From Kitasatospora setae KM-6054 (GTDB taxonomy: Bacteria; Actinomycetota; Actinomycetes; Streptomycetales; Streptomycetaceae), in the NCBI RefSeq assembly GCF_000269985.1, contig NC_016109.1, forward strand, positions 62,001-126,000: a stretch of 64,000 nucleotides of DNA, given 5' to 3'. Of this stretch, positions 1 through 8,725 are shown in pieces. The position numbers were made by a program, and so were the translations under genes. Positions within the stretch are counted from its first letter, which is position 1; every line of letters starts with the position of its first letter. The notes under the pieces were generated by a model, which was not told the DNA's origin, did no database searches, and worked only from the letters and a program-made list of their open reading frames with translations.

Positions 1-38
1 CGGAACGCCTGACCGGCCCGGGCCGGTCAGGCGTTCCG
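1..38. terminator. Perfect inverted repeat at the window edge
   Basis: Two 19-bp arms are exactly complementary with no loop. The right arm contains the stop codon of the leftward gene that ends at 27. It probably acts as an intrinsic terminator for that gene, and perhaps for a gene entering from the left. There is no U-tract, as is usual in Streptomyces. Confidence 0.7.
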
Positions 39-446
39 GGTGGCGGGGGGTTCCTTGAAGAGTCCGGACCAGGAGGCGGCGGGAGCCGGCCGGGCCGGCG
101 GTCGGCCCCGGCCGAGGATGCCCCGCACACCGTCCAGACCCGCGCGGGCCGCGCGGGCGTGGCGGATGAGGTCGTCGAGGTCCTCGGCGCCGAGGCGCCC
201 CAGGTGCTCCTCGTAGGTGCTCTCCGGGACCCCCGAGGCCGCGCCGAGCGCTCCCAGCAGGTCACGCGCTTCGGCGCGGAGCGCGGGCGCGGCCTCCCGC
301 AGCCTCCGGCGGCGGAGCGCCGCCTGCCGGCACGCCTGCCCGCAGTACACGGCGGGTCGGCCGGTGGCGGCCCGGATCAGGGGTTCCCGGCAACCGGGAC
401 CGGCGCACACCGCGCCCGCGTCCGCGCCTTCCTCGCCTTTCGTCAC
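27..446 (-). CDS. Small Cys-rich (zinc-finger-like) protein, paralogue 1
   Basis: A protein of about 139 residues when started at the GTG at 446. Near the N-terminus it carries a four-cysteine signature: CAGPGC, then about 15 residues, then YCGQACRQAALRRRR. The basic tail looks like the treble-clef or zinc-knuckle motifs (YCS..CRQ..) common in Streptomyces hypothetical proteins. The remainder is a helical, Arg-rich domain. I chose GTG over an upstream TTG at 464 because the divergent paralogue at 867 begins with the same GTG-ACG-AAA codons. Nucleic-acid binding is plausible, but the function is unknown. A perfect hairpin overlaps the stop codon. Confidence 0.75.
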   Translation of the reverse strand: MTKGEEGADAGAVCAGPGCREPLIRAATGRPAVYCGQACRQAALRRRRLREAAPALRAEARDLLGALGAASGVPESTYEEHLGRLGAEDLDDLIRHARAARAGLDGVRGILGRGRPPARPAPAASWSGLFKEPPATRNA

Positions 447-866
447 GCCATCACTGTGATGCAACCCGGGGCGGCATGCAAGAATCCGGCCTCCGACGTC
501 GGACCGGCCGAGCGCCGGGGGCGGGTACTCCGGCGGACCGGACCGATCCCCCGAACCGCCGGAGCACCGAAAGAACGCACACGGACGGCCATTGACCCCA
601 TGGGGCGACGGCCTCCTCCGGCCGGCACCGCAGCCGACCGCGAGCCACCTGGCGCCGCCTCCCCCGAGCGCGGCGCACGGCGTACGGACCGGCGCGCGAT
701 ACGCGGAACGGCGCGCACCGTGCGCCGCGTGCCTCCGCCGACCGGACCACCCGGCAATCCGGCGCCTTCCTCGACCCGAACCGTCCTGGGGCCCGGCGAC
801 CGGCCGGGCGCACCGGCGGCCTCACGCTCTGTTGCCAACCCTGGAACGTTGCGTCACAGTTTGAAT
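447..866. promoter_or_regulatory. Divergent intergenic region with a shared upstream element
   Basis: No convincing gene lies in these 420 bases. Both flanking paralogues carry the element GTTGCRTCACAG just upstream of their GTG starts, at 454-465 on the minus strand and 848-859 on the plus strand. At the right-hand gene CGTCACA (852-858) pairs with TGTGACG (866-872), an inverted repeat that overlaps the start codon. This suggests a common operator or translational control element. That role is inferred. Confidence 0.45.
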
Positions 867-1382
867 GTGACGAAACAGAGCGCGAATGCCACGCCCCAGT
901 GCGCCGCCGTGAAGTGCACCCGCCCCCTGTCCCGGGCCGCCACCGGACGGCCGAGCCTGTACTGCTCGCAGGCGTGCCGCCAAGCCGCGCTGCGGGAGCG
1001 CAGGAGCACCGAGCAGGCGCCCGCGCTCCGCGCGGAGGCGGCCGCCCTCCTCGCCCTCCTCGCCCTCCTCGCCCCGCGCGCACCGGTCCACCACCTCGAC
1101 GGCCTGACCGGGGAACAGCTCGCCCACCTGGTGCGCCACGTCCGCGCGGTACTCGACCTCCTGACGCTCACCCCGCATCCCGGCCCGGCCGCGCGACACG
1201 AGCCGGTACAACTGCCACCGGACCGCCACGGCCGCGCCCCCTGGGCCGTCCTGGACCTCGGCACCGGCCTGTGGTCGACGACCGACCGGAAGGTCGACCT
1301 CTTCGTGACGAAGGACAGCGCCCTGGTCTTCATCCGCCGACGCCTGAAGCACCCCGGCCAGACCCGCGCCTTCGACGACTGA
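867..1382 (+). CDS. Small Cys-rich (zinc-finger-like) protein, paralogue 2
   Basis: A protein of about 171 residues, started at the GTG at 867. It repeats the cysteine signature of the divergent neighbour: CAAVKC, then YCSQACRQAALRERR, with the block LSRAATGRPSLYC almost identical between the two. It has an extra C-terminal part of about 70 residues (around APWAVLDLGTGLW to VFIRRRLKHPG) that the shorter paralogue lacks. A long open frame continues upstream to 159, but it runs through the intergenic region and the paralogue alignment supports 867. The function is unknown. The Cys pattern and basic helix suggest a metal-binding nucleic-acid-associated protein. Confidence 0.72.
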   Translation: MTKQSANATPQCAAVKCTRPLSRAATGRPSLYCSQACRQAALRERRSTEQAPALRAEAAALLALLALLAPRAPVHHLDGLTGEQLAHLVRHVRAVLDLLTLTPHPGPAARHEPVQLPPDRHGRAPWAVLDLGTGLWSTTDRKVDLFVTKDSALVFIRRRLKHPGQTRAFDD

Positions 1383-1603
1383 GCCGGACCCGTCCGACGG
1401 CTGGTCCGCGAACCGCCTCGCGCCCGGGTTCCGTCACCGGAACCACCCGACGGAACACCTCCCCTCCACCCGGCCCCCGTCCGCTCCGGGGACGCCCCGG
1501 CCCGGTACGGCACCGCCCGCGCCCGACCCGGCCCACCGCCCGGCACCGGCGTCCGCAGCGGCGCGCTAAGGATGACCGGCCACCTCCGGGTACGTTGCCG
1601 TCC

Positions 1604-3091
1604 GTGACCAAACGACTCCTCACCGCCGCCTGCGCGGCGGTCGCCCTCGCCGTCACCGCCCAGGCCGCCCCCAGCAGCGCCGCGGCCCACCGCCCGCCCG
1701 CCCGCGCGGCCGCCGGCAACCTCGGCGCGGAGCAGCTCGCCCTCTGGGAGAACCTCGGCGAGGACGTCTGGCAGGAGGCGCTGGAGGAGCACTGCATGCT
1801 CGCCGGCGGGCCGTCCTGCGAGATGAGCGGGAAGGACGTCGACTCCGTGCTTCCCGGGATCGAACGGCTGACCAAGGAGCTGGGCGACAACGTCACCTCG
1901 AAGCCGGACCTCGTCCGGGGCGTCCACCGGGCCGGCTCCGGCATCCGGAACACCCCGCGGGACCTGTCGCGGATCGCCGCCGACATCGCGCTCAGCAGCA
2001 GCGACCCGAACGTCCGGCGACTGGCGGAGACGACCCTGCCGTCCCCCTCCGGCACGAAGGCGGGCGGACGGAAGGTGATCGACGCGATCGGCGACTTCGC
2101 CGAGAAGGTCGGCGAGCTGAACACCGGTCACGACGTGCTGTCGCAGCAGGGCGCGGCCGCGGTGATGTCCGCGGTGGCCGGCGCGCTGCCGGTGCTCGGG
2201 GACGCCTGGTCGATCGCCAACGCCGTCAACGACCGCGACGTCGAGTCGGGCGTCACCGCGCTGATCTCGGTCGCCGGCGCCATGGTCGCGACCGTCTGCG
2301 CCCCGGCCGGCGTGGTGATCGCCGTGGGCCTGGTGGTGTACACGGTGGCCAAGAAGATGTGGGGCTGGCTCTGCGCCAAGGACCGCGACTGGCGGCTGGA
2401 CCCGCCGGGCGACCCGCGCGACCTGGTCGAGAAGGGCGCGGACTTCACCTGGGAGACCCACCTGGGCAGGCGCCGGACCGGCCCGGACGCGGGCAAGGAC
2501 GTGGCGTACGCCCTGCAGATGACCAACTTCAAGGACTCCGGCGCCGACTACTTCTGGGCGCACCCGAAGCTGATGCTCAACTCCCGCTGGACGAAGGGTG
2601 CCGAGCGCAACACCGACCCGGTCACCTACGTGCTGACCGGGATCGACCTGCTCGGCCTGACCCAGGTCTACACCAGCACCAGCGAGGACCTCCAGGGCAC
2701 GCTGCGGATCGCGCAGGACGGGAAGATCGTCCACAAGCGCTGCTACGTCGAACCCACCCCGAACATCACCGGCGACACCCTGCACTGCGACCTCGCCGCC
2801 TCCGAGCAGGTCACGATCTCCGCCGACAAGCCCGCCCTCGTCACCCTGGACATCCCCTACAACATCTTCAACGGCAACATCAAGGACCCGGCCCCCGGCA
2901 GCGAGAACCCCAAGGACAAGTGGTTCTGCGACCTTGCCGACGGCCCCTGCGTCCCGGAGGACTCCGGCAAGTACCGCAGCGTCCTCAAGCTGGAGGACCG
3001 CAAGGCCAGGAGCACCTACCTCGCCAAGATCCCGTTCGGCTACGGCCTCGTCCCCGACCTCCCCGGCGCCGAACTGCGGGACATCGGCTGA
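1604..3091 (+). CDS. Secreted protein with a central hydrophobic segment; family not recognised
   Basis: A 495-residue protein with GTG start. The N-terminus KRLLTAACAAVALAVTAQAA is a Sec signal peptide with Ala-rich cleavage sites around residues 20-38. The middle (about residues 180-265) is a long hydrophobic, Ala/Val/Gly-rich pair of segments ending KKMWGWLC, resembling the membrane-inserting hairpin of pore-forming proteins. The C-terminal half is beta-rich and contains several cysteines (CYVEP, LHCDL, WFCDL, GPCVPE) that could form disulphides after export. No catalytic motif is evident. It stands alone, with no close operon partner. Pore-forming or immunity-type roles are speculative. 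Confidence 0.75.
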   Translation: MTKRLLTAACAAVALAVTAQAAPSSAAAHRPPARAAAGNLGAEQLALWENLGEDVWQEALEEHCMLAGGPSCEMSGKDVDSVLPGIERLTKELGDNVTSKPDLVRGVHRAGSGIRNTPRDLSRIAADIALSSSDPNVRRLAETTLPSPSGTKAGGRKVIDAIGDFAEKVGELNTGHDVLSQQGAAAVMSAVAGALPVLGDAWSIANAVNDRDVESGVTALISVAGAMVATVCAPAGVVIAVGLVVYTVAKKMWGWLCAKDRDWRLDPPGDPRDLVEKGADFTWETHLGRRRTGPDAGKDVAYALQMTNFKDSGADYFWAHPKLMLNSRWTKGAERNTDPVTYVLTGIDLLGLTQVYTSTSEDLQGTLRIAQDGKIVHKRCYVEPTPNITGDTLHCDLAASEQVTISADKPALVTLDIPYNIFNGNIKDPAPGSENPKDKWFCDLADGPCVPEDSGKYRSVLKLEDRKARSTYLAKIPFGYGLVPDLPGAELRDIG

Positions 3092-3248
3092 CCGACCGCC
3101 GGGCGTCCTTGCGCTTCCCCCGGAGAGGGCCGCCAATGGAGACCGGTGGTCCTGAACTCCCTTTCGAAGGACGGGAGTCGCGCATGCGCGTGACGTACGG
3201 GGCAAGCCGACGGCAGTGGCACGTACCGGGCCCCTGGTCGATCCCGGC

Positions 3249-4039
3249 ATGAGCGGCGTGCCGGCCGGGCGAGTGGCCAACCAGCGGTTGCGGGCCCTGC
3301 TGCGCGAGGCGTCCTGGAGCGGGGCGGAGTTCGCGCTCGCGCTCAACGAGGCCGGGGCCCGAGCGGGCCTGGCCCTGTACTACCAGCGGGGCTCGGTCTC
3401 CCAGTGGCTGGCGGGAACGATGCCTCGGCCGCAGGTGGCCGGCCTGGTCTGCGCGGTGCTGTCGCTGCGGCTCGGGAGGCTCGTCACGCTCGCCCAGGCC
3501 GGCCTGGCCGCACCGGACGGCCCCGCGCCGCCGGGGGGGCGGGAGGAGTACGCCCGGGCGGCCGTCGCGGAGCTGGCCGCGCTGACCTCCGGTCCGCTCC
3601 GGACGGCGCGCTCCCCCTCCGCGGGTCAGGCATGGTTCGACGTGTCGGCCGATCCGCTGTCGGTCCCCCGGTTCGGGTTCCGGGAGGACGGGGGCCGCCC
3701 GGTGGGCCAGGTGAGGAGGCGGGTCGAGCACGCGGAGGCCCTGCTGTCCGCGCTGTCGGCCCTGGACCTGTCGAGCGGCGGCGGGCAGGTCCGCCACGCG
3801 CTCGGGGGGGGTACCTGTCGCTGACCGTCGCCCCGCTGCTCAGGGCTCAGAGCCCACCGGCCGCGCGGGCCCGGGTGATGGCCGTCGCCGCCCGGCTGAC
3901 CTACCTGTACGCGTTCATCAACTTCGACGACGACCAGCACCGGGCCGCGCAGCGGTTCTCGCTGATCAGCCTCTCGCTGGCCCGGGGGGCCGGTGACGCC
4001 ACCGCGTCCGCGCTGGCCCTCCGGTCCCTGAGCTCGGCG
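3249..4039 (+). pseudogene. Frameshifted, 3'-truncated XRE/TPR-type regulator
   Basis: The first frame, from ATG 3249 to 3824, encodes an N-terminal HTH (RLRALLREASWSGAEFALAL, then YQRGSVSQWLAGTMPRP) typical of Streptomyces regulators with a C-terminal TPR-like domain. The reading frame is lost at the G8 tract 3804-3811. The continuation (GYLSLTVAPLLRAQ through ALRSLSSAFILVG) lies in the next frame and matches the usual YL..VAPLLR and AQR-type helices of that family. It then stops abruptly at about 4039, beside a transposase remnant running the other way. Roughly the last third of the protein is missing. A sequencing error at the G tract could explain the frameshift, but not the truncation. 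Confidence 0.7.
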
Positions 4040-4040
4040 T

Positions 4041-4790
4041 TTATCCTCGTCGGCTTTGATGTTCCTTGATCGAGTCGGCTCGTTTGGCCGTCTTGCCGAC
4101 GTTGTGGCGTGGGGCCCGTTGTTTGTTCTTCGAGCCGGGTGGCCGTCCCGGGCCTGGCCGGGACGGTTTCGGTGCGGCTGCCGGACGGGCCGCTGTCGCG
4201 CGGATGTTGCGAAACCCCCGGCGGACGCGGGCGGGGGTGAGACGGCGGGGTTCGGTCGCCGGTCGCTCCCAGGGCCGGCGTACGTCTTCGGCCAGGGGCC
4301 GGGCGAGGCGGATCTGGGTGTGGGCGGCGATGATCAGCCAGGTCCACAGATCGGCGGTGTCGGCGTGGCGGATCTTCGGGGCGGTCCAGCCGAGGGTCTG
4401 CTTCATCAGCCGGAAGGTGTGCTCCAGGTCGAAACGGCGGAGGAAGGACTGCCACCACAGGTCCACGTCCGTGCCGGTGGCCGTGGTGGCCGAGCACCAC
4501 AGCCGGACCGGTTTCAAGTCCCGGTCGCCCGGCAGACACTCGACCTCGAGCCGGATCAACGTGCCGTGCGGGATGGGTGGTTCCTCCTCGGCGTGGTCCA
4601 GCCAGGGGCCGCGGTGGGTGAGCCGGGGGTGCGTCCGGTCCCAGGCCGTCGCCTGGGCGGTGCCGTAGCGGGCGGTGTCGGTGGCCGTGGCGGTGTCGGG
4701 GGTGTGCCAGGTGTCGGGTCTGGCGAAGGTGAGGACTCCGCCGTGTCGACGGGGTCGCCCGCCCTTCGGCCCGCGGCGGTCGGGGCCGGG
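4041..4790 (-). pseudogene. 5'-truncated DDE transposase remnant
   Basis: The frame GGRPRRHGG, then AWDRTHPRLTHRGPW, FLRRFDLEHTFRLMKQTLGW, LIIAAHTQIRLARPL and KPSRPGPGRPPGSKNK matches the C-terminal half of a common actinobacterial insertion-sequence transposase that ends with the last catalytic Glu (LEHTFRL) and a basic PGRPPGSKN tail. The N-terminal half with the first two catalytic Asp residues is absent. Upstream sequence (4791-5002) is low-complexity and encodes nothing I recognise. The stop codon at 4041 abuts the truncated regulator, so the insertion probably broke that gene. No terminal inverted repeats could be delimited. Confidence 0.75.
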
Positions 4791-5002
4791 GGCGGGCGTT
4801 GATCCGCAGCGACTCGATCGGCGACTCGGGCGGGGCCGGCTGCTGCTCGCCCTCGGCGGCTTCGGCGGCCTGGTCCTCGGCCGGCTTGTCCGCGGTGGTG
4901 TGCGCGGCGGGGGGCGGGACGGCGTGGCGGTCTCCTCGCGGGTGGGTGCCGCGTGGGCGCGGCACCGGAGGGCCCCGGCCCTGCCGGGGCCGGCGGGGGC
5001 GG

Positions 5003-6334
5003 TCATCCGCGGGGGGTGGGGAGCAGTGGGAGGCTGCTGAGGTGCGGGAGTGAGCTGTTGGTCTCGCGGATGCGGGTGCCGGGGGCGATCCGCAGGTTCC
5101 ACTTGGTGGCGAGGGTGGCCAGGGCCGTGGTCATGGTGGTGAGGGCGAGGTGTTCGCCGATGCAGCGGTGCGGGCCGGTGCCGAAGGGGAAGTAGGCGCC
5201 CTGGGGGCGGTCGGTTGCGCTGTCGGGGGCGGTGCGGTCGGGGTCGAAGGCGGCTGGGTGGGGGTAGAGGCCGGGGTCGCGGTGCACGGCTCGCGGGCTG
5301 TAGCCGACCTCGGAGCCGGCGGGGACGGTGATCCCGGCGAGGGTGACGTCGTGGCGGGCGCGGCGGGTGAAGAGCATGGGGGCGTGCAGGCGCAGGGTCT
5401 CGTCGATGACCTGGCGGGTGTAGGTGAGGTTCTTGAGGCGGTCGTAGCCGAGGGGGCCGCCGGCCGTCACGGTGTCGGCTTCGTTCTGCAGGCGGTGCTG
5501 CACGTCGGGGCGTCGGGCGACCTCGAACACCGCCCAGCTGAGGGAGGTGCTGGTGGTTTCGAGGGCGGCGAACAGCAGCATCAGGAACTCGCTGCGGATC
5601 TCGGTGTCGCTGAGCGGGGCGCCGGTGGCGGGGTGGCGGGTGGTGAGCAGGGTCTGCAGGATGTCGTGGTGCGGCCGGGGGTTGGCGCGGCGCTCGCGGA
5701 TCAGTTCGTCGACGGTGGTGTGGAAGCGGCCGACGGAGGCGGCGAAGCGGCGGTTGCCGGGGGTGGGCAGGGAGCTGACGATGTCGGGGAAGACGGTGCG
5801 TACGAGGAGTCGGCGGGCGATCAGGAACAGCGTCTCGCGGATGTCGCGGACGGTGGTGGGGCTCAGGCGCGTGCTGAAGAGGCTGCGCAGGACGACGGCG
5901 GCGACCAGGTCCGACATCTCCTCGTCGGCGGCGACGACCGTGCCCGGGCGCCAGGCGCCGATGCGCCGTTCGGTCTCCTCGGTGATGGCGGAGGTGTGGT
6001 CGCGGACGCTTCGGCGGCTGAACGCGGGTTTGAGGGCGCGTCGCTGGTGCTGGTGCTCGGCGCCGTCGGAGGCGATGAGCGGGTTGCCGAAGTTGCTGGC
6101 GAGCCGTTCGAAGAAGCGGCCGCGTTCGAAGGAGTCGGTGTCGACCTGGATCCGGTGTACCAGGGCGGGGTCGTTGGCCAGGTAGAGGCGGATCGGTCCG
6201 AAGCCCACCCGGACGAGCGGTTCGGCGGTCCGGGTGGCCTCGAAGAAGGACAGCGGGCGGCGCAGCAGGGCCGGGGCGTGGCCGAGCAGGGGCACCTGGC
6301 CGGGCGCGGGCGGGCACGGGGCGGGGGCGGGCAT
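5003..6334 (-). CDS. Cytochrome P450
   Basis: A 443-residue soluble P450 whose ATG lies 9 bases downstream of a GAGGAG ribosome site. The I-helix oxygen-binding motif AALETTS is at about 256-262, the K-helix ETLR at about 312-315, and the haem loop FPFGTGPHRCIGE carries the thiolate Cys at about 391. The HQRRALKPAF block near residue 97 is the C-helix haem-propionate region. Overall it looks like class-I bacterial P450s of terpene and other secondary-metabolite pathways (pentalenene-oxygenase-like), so it should need separate ferredoxin and reductase partners, and none is encoded in the window. It is the last gene of the leftward operon that starts at 15452, and probably performs a late hydroxylation. 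Confidence 0.93.
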   Translation of the reverse strand: MPAPAPCPPAPGQVPLLGHAPALLRRPLSFFEATRTAEPLVRVGFGPIRLYLANDPALVHRIQVDTDSFERGRFFERLASNFGNPLIASDGAEHQHQRRALKPAFSRRSVRDHTSAITEETERRIGAWRPGTVVAADEEMSDLVAAVVLRSLFSTRLSPTTVRDIRETLFLIARRLLVRTVFPDIVSSLPTPGNRRFAASVGRFHTTVDELIRERRANPRPHHDILQTLLTTRHPATGAPLSDTEIRSEFLMLLFAALETTSTSLSWAVFEVARRPDVQHRLQNEADTVTAGGPLGYDRLKNLTYTRQVIDETLRLHAPMLFTRRARHDVTLAGITVPAGSEVGYSPRAVHRDPGLYPHPAAFDPDRTAPDSATDRPQGAYFPFGTGPHRCIGEHLALTTMTTALATLATKWNLRIAPGTRIRETNSSLPHLSSLPLLPTPRG

Positions 6335-6426
6335 CGGCTGGGTTCTCCTCGTCGGGTCGGGGGGCTGGGTCGGGGGGTGCGCGGGCCGGCGGGCGGCGCG
6401 GGCCCGCGGGTGCGGGTGCGGGTGGG

Positions 6427-7281
6427 TCAGGGGGCGGGTGGCACGGTGGCGAGTGCCAGGACGTTGCCCTCGCTGATGTAGCCGTCGGGGTGGTTGAGCG
6501 GGTGCTGGGGGCTGTCCTTGTCGTGGCGCAGGCGCTGCCACTCCTGGCTCAGGCCGAGTTGCTCCGCCTGGCGGGCGAGCCGGTCGCAGGCCTGGGTGTA
6601 GAAGTCCAGCGCGTCGGGTGACAGCGGGGCGTGGTGTTCGATCAGGACGGTCCGCTGGCGGACGTCGGTGAGGCCGGCGCGCCTCATCCGCCGGTACAGC
6701 TCGCGTGAGCGGAGCAGTTGGCGGGCGTAGCCCGGTGTGCGGCCGGCCGTCCGGAAGAAGTCCTGGAAGAGGTAGGGGTCGCCGGGGCGGAGGGTGATGA
6801 GGTGGGCGTCGAGGTCCTTGATGGCGAGGAGGCCGCCGGGGCGGGTGACGCGGATCGCTTCCGCCAGGAAGCGGTCGAGCTGGGTGTCGTCGAGGTACTG
6901 GACGGTGTTGGAGCACCAGACGGCGTCGAAGGTGTCGTCGGGGTGGGGCAGGTCCGTCACGGATCCCTGGCGGACGTCGACGGGGCAGCCGGGCGGTGCG
7001 GCGCTGACGCGTTCGGCGGCGAGGGCGGCGTTCTCCGGGGCGAGGTCGAGTGCGGTGATCCGGCCGCGGGGGCCGATGTGGCCGGCGATGGCCGGGAGGA
7101 AGTCGCCGGGGCCGCAGCCGGCGTCCAGGACGTGCCAGCCGGGTTGGAGTCCGGCTTGGCGGAGCAGGTCGAGGTAGGGGTCGCGGCAGGCGCGGAAGTG
7201 GGTGTCGACGATGGCGTGGTGGGTGAAGCCCAGGCCGGTGGAGGCGGTGTGGCCCCAGGCGCGGTGGTCCTCGGTCAGCAC
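6427..7281 (-). CDS. Class I SAM-dependent methyltransferase
   Basis: A 284-residue methyltransferase of the UbiE/Methyltransf_11 type. Motif I is VLDAGCGPGDF, followed by ALDLAPE (acidic residue for the ribose) and the post-motif region DAVWCSNTVQYL, then RVTRPGGLLAI. The GTG start at 7281 overlaps the last 7 bases of the upstream hydrolase gene, which indicates translational coupling. It probably methylates O or N on a small-molecule intermediate of the operon; the substrate cannot be inferred. The gap of about 90 bases to the P450 gene is the only loose junction in this operon. Confidence 0.9.
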   Translation of the reverse strand: MLTEDHRAWGHTASTGLGFTHHAIVDTHFRACRDPYLDLLRQAGLQPGWHVLDAGCGPGDFLPAIAGHIGPRGRITALDLAPENAALAAERVSAAPPGCPVDVRQGSVTDLPHPDDTFDAVWCSNTVQYLDDTQLDRFLAEAIRVTRPGGLLAIKDLDAHLITLRPGDPYLFQDFFRTAGRTPGYARQLLRSRELYRRMRRAGLTDVRQRTVLIEHHAPLSPDALDFYTQACDRLARQAEQLGLSQEWQRLRHDKDSPQHPLNHPDGYISEGNVLALATVPPAP

Positions 7282-8048
7282 GGTGTGTCTCCGATCCGGT
7301 CGAGGAGGCCGTGCAGCGCGTCGGCCACGGCGGCCGGGGCCTCCAGTGGTTGCAGGTGTCCGGCGTCCGGGATGCTGACCAGGTGGCCTTGGGGAAGTGC
7401 CTCGGCGGTCTGCCGGGACTCCTCGTAGCCGACCAGGGCGTCCTGGTCGCCGGCGATGACCACGGCGGGCACGTCGGTGGCGCGCAGTGTGGCGGTGGCG
7501 TCGGGGCGGGCGGCGATGGCCCGTTGGGCCCAGGCGAGCGCTTTCGGGTCCGCGGCCCGGGCGTCGGCGAGCAGCCGGGCGAGGATCTCGGGGTGGCGGG
7601 CGCGGGTGGTCGCGCCGACCAGGAGCGGGGTGGTTTGGTCGATGACCGTCGCGCGGGTGGGCGCGTCCTCGACGAGGTCGGCGAAGCGCAGGCGCTGGGC
7701 GCGGGCTTCGGGGGTGTCCGCGGTGGCCCGGGCGGAGAGCAGGGCGAGGGCGGCGGTGCGGCCGGGGTGGCGGGCGAGGAAGGCCATGGCGGCGTAGCCG
7801 CCCATGGAGGAGCCCGCGAGGACGGCGCGGTCGATGCCGCGGTCGTCGAGGAGCCGTGCGAGGTCGTCGGCGACGACGTCGAGGGAGGGCTGCGCGGTGC
7901 CGAGGGGCGTGGTGCCGAATCCGCGCTGGTCGAAGGCGATGACCTGGTGTCCGCGGGCGCGTAGGGCCTGGGTGTGGTGGTCCCACATCGAGGCGTGCAG
8001 GGAGAGGGCGTGCAGCAGGACGACGGGGGTTCTGGTGGGTGCGGTCAC
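7275..8048 (-). CDS. Alpha/beta hydrolase
   Basis: A 257-residue alpha/beta-hydrolase-fold protein. The oxyanion-hole segment is LLHALSLHASMWD, the nucleophile elbow is AGSSMGGYAA (Ser), the acid lies in AGDQDALVGYE and the catalytic His in DAGHLQPLEAP. The length and motifs fit the 3-oxoadipate enol-lactonase or small esterase group. It starts with an ATGA overlap on the preceding LysR-type domain gene and overlaps the following methyltransferase gene. It could hydrolyse an ester, lactone or thioester intermediate, or act as an editing enzyme for the adenylating enzyme. Confidence 0.88.
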   Translation of the reverse strand: MTAPTRTPVVLLHALSLHASMWDHHTQALRARGHQVIAFDQRGFGTTPLGTAQPSLDVVADDLARLLDDRGIDRAVLAGSSMGGYAAMAFLARHPGRTAALALLSARATADTPEARAQRLRFADLVEDAPTRATVIDQTTPLLVGATTRARHPEILARLLADARAADPKALAWAQRAIAARPDATATLRATDVPAVVIAGDQDALVGYEESRQTAEALPQGHLVSIPDAGHLQPLEAPAAVADALHGLLDRIGDTPC

Positions 8049-8725
8049 CGGGAGGCCGCCTGTTCGGCCGCGGTGACGTAGCGGGCGGCGTGGGGCGGGA
8101 GTCCGGTGGCGCGGTGCCAGGCGAGGGCGACGGGGGCGGGCGGCAGGTCGTGGACGGGGACGATCCGCACGGTGGGCGGTGCGACGTCGGCGAGGGAGAT
8201 CAGGGAGAGGTGCACGGCGGCGCCCTCGGCGACCAGGGCCATCATGCGGGGGATGTCGGTGACGCGGTGGCGGCGCCGGATCGGGCGGCCGGCGGGGGTG
8301 CGGGGCGGGACGACTTCGTCCCAGACGTAGGCGGGGAGGTCGCCGGGGCGGTGGAAGGCGTCGTGGTCGGCGAGTTCCTCGACGGAGACGGAGGTGCGGG
8401 CGGCCAGTGGGTGGCGGGCGCCGACGACGACGGCGCGGGCGTCGTGGGTGAGGACCCGGCTGACGGCGAGGTCGGGTTCGCGGAGGGAGAACTTGACGAT
8501 GATGAGGTCGAGGTCGCCCTCGCGCAGGCCGCGGAAGGGGTCGGTGATGTCGTACGGGTGGAGCGTGACGGTGGCCTCGGGGAGGCCGGCGAGGGCGGTG
8601 ACGCGGTGGGCGACCTCGGGTGAGCCGTGGTAGCCGAGCCGGATGGTCCCGGCGGCGGGCTCGGCGGCGGTCGCGGCGGCGGGTTCCGGGAGGGCGGCGG
8701 TCGCGGCGGTGGCCGGTGCGCTCAT
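8045..8725 (-). CDS. LysR-type substrate-binding domain protein lacking the HTH
   Basis: A 226-residue protein that resembles only the effector-binding half of LysR regulators: IRLGYHGSPEVAHRV, then LREGDLDLIIVKF, AVVVGARHPLAARTSVSVEELAD, and MMALVAEGAAVHLSL. The first 25 residues are an Ala/Pro-rich leader, and the winged HTH of about 60 residues that should precede it is missing. The start is fixed by an ATGA overlap with the upstream gene, so the HTH is not hidden in a longer reading frame. It may be a ligand-binding protein, a regulatory partner or an enzyme built on a periplasmic-binding-protein fold. Its place inside a biosynthetic operon favours a pathway role over ordinary regulation. 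Confidence 0.8.
   Translation of the reverse strand: MSAPATAATAALPEPAAATAAEPAAGTIRLGYHGSPEVAHRVTALAGLPEATVTLHPYDITDPFRGLREGDLDLIIVKFSLREPDLAVSRVLTHDARAVVVGARHPLAARTSVSVEELADHDAFHRPGDLPAYVWDEVVPPRTPAGRPIRRRHRVTDIPRMMALVAEGAAVHLSLISLADVAPPTVRIVPVHDLPPAPVALAWHRATGLPPHAARYVTAAEQAASR

Noticed and set aside
443..1083. Short frames in the divergent gap 447-866
   Set aside because: No ribosome sites or recognisable domains; they overlap the paralogue genes.
854..3346. Long leftward open frame opposite the small Cys-rich and secreted-protein genes
   Set aside because: It is antisense to well-supported genes, is low-complexity, and reflects the absence of stops in very GC-rich DNA.
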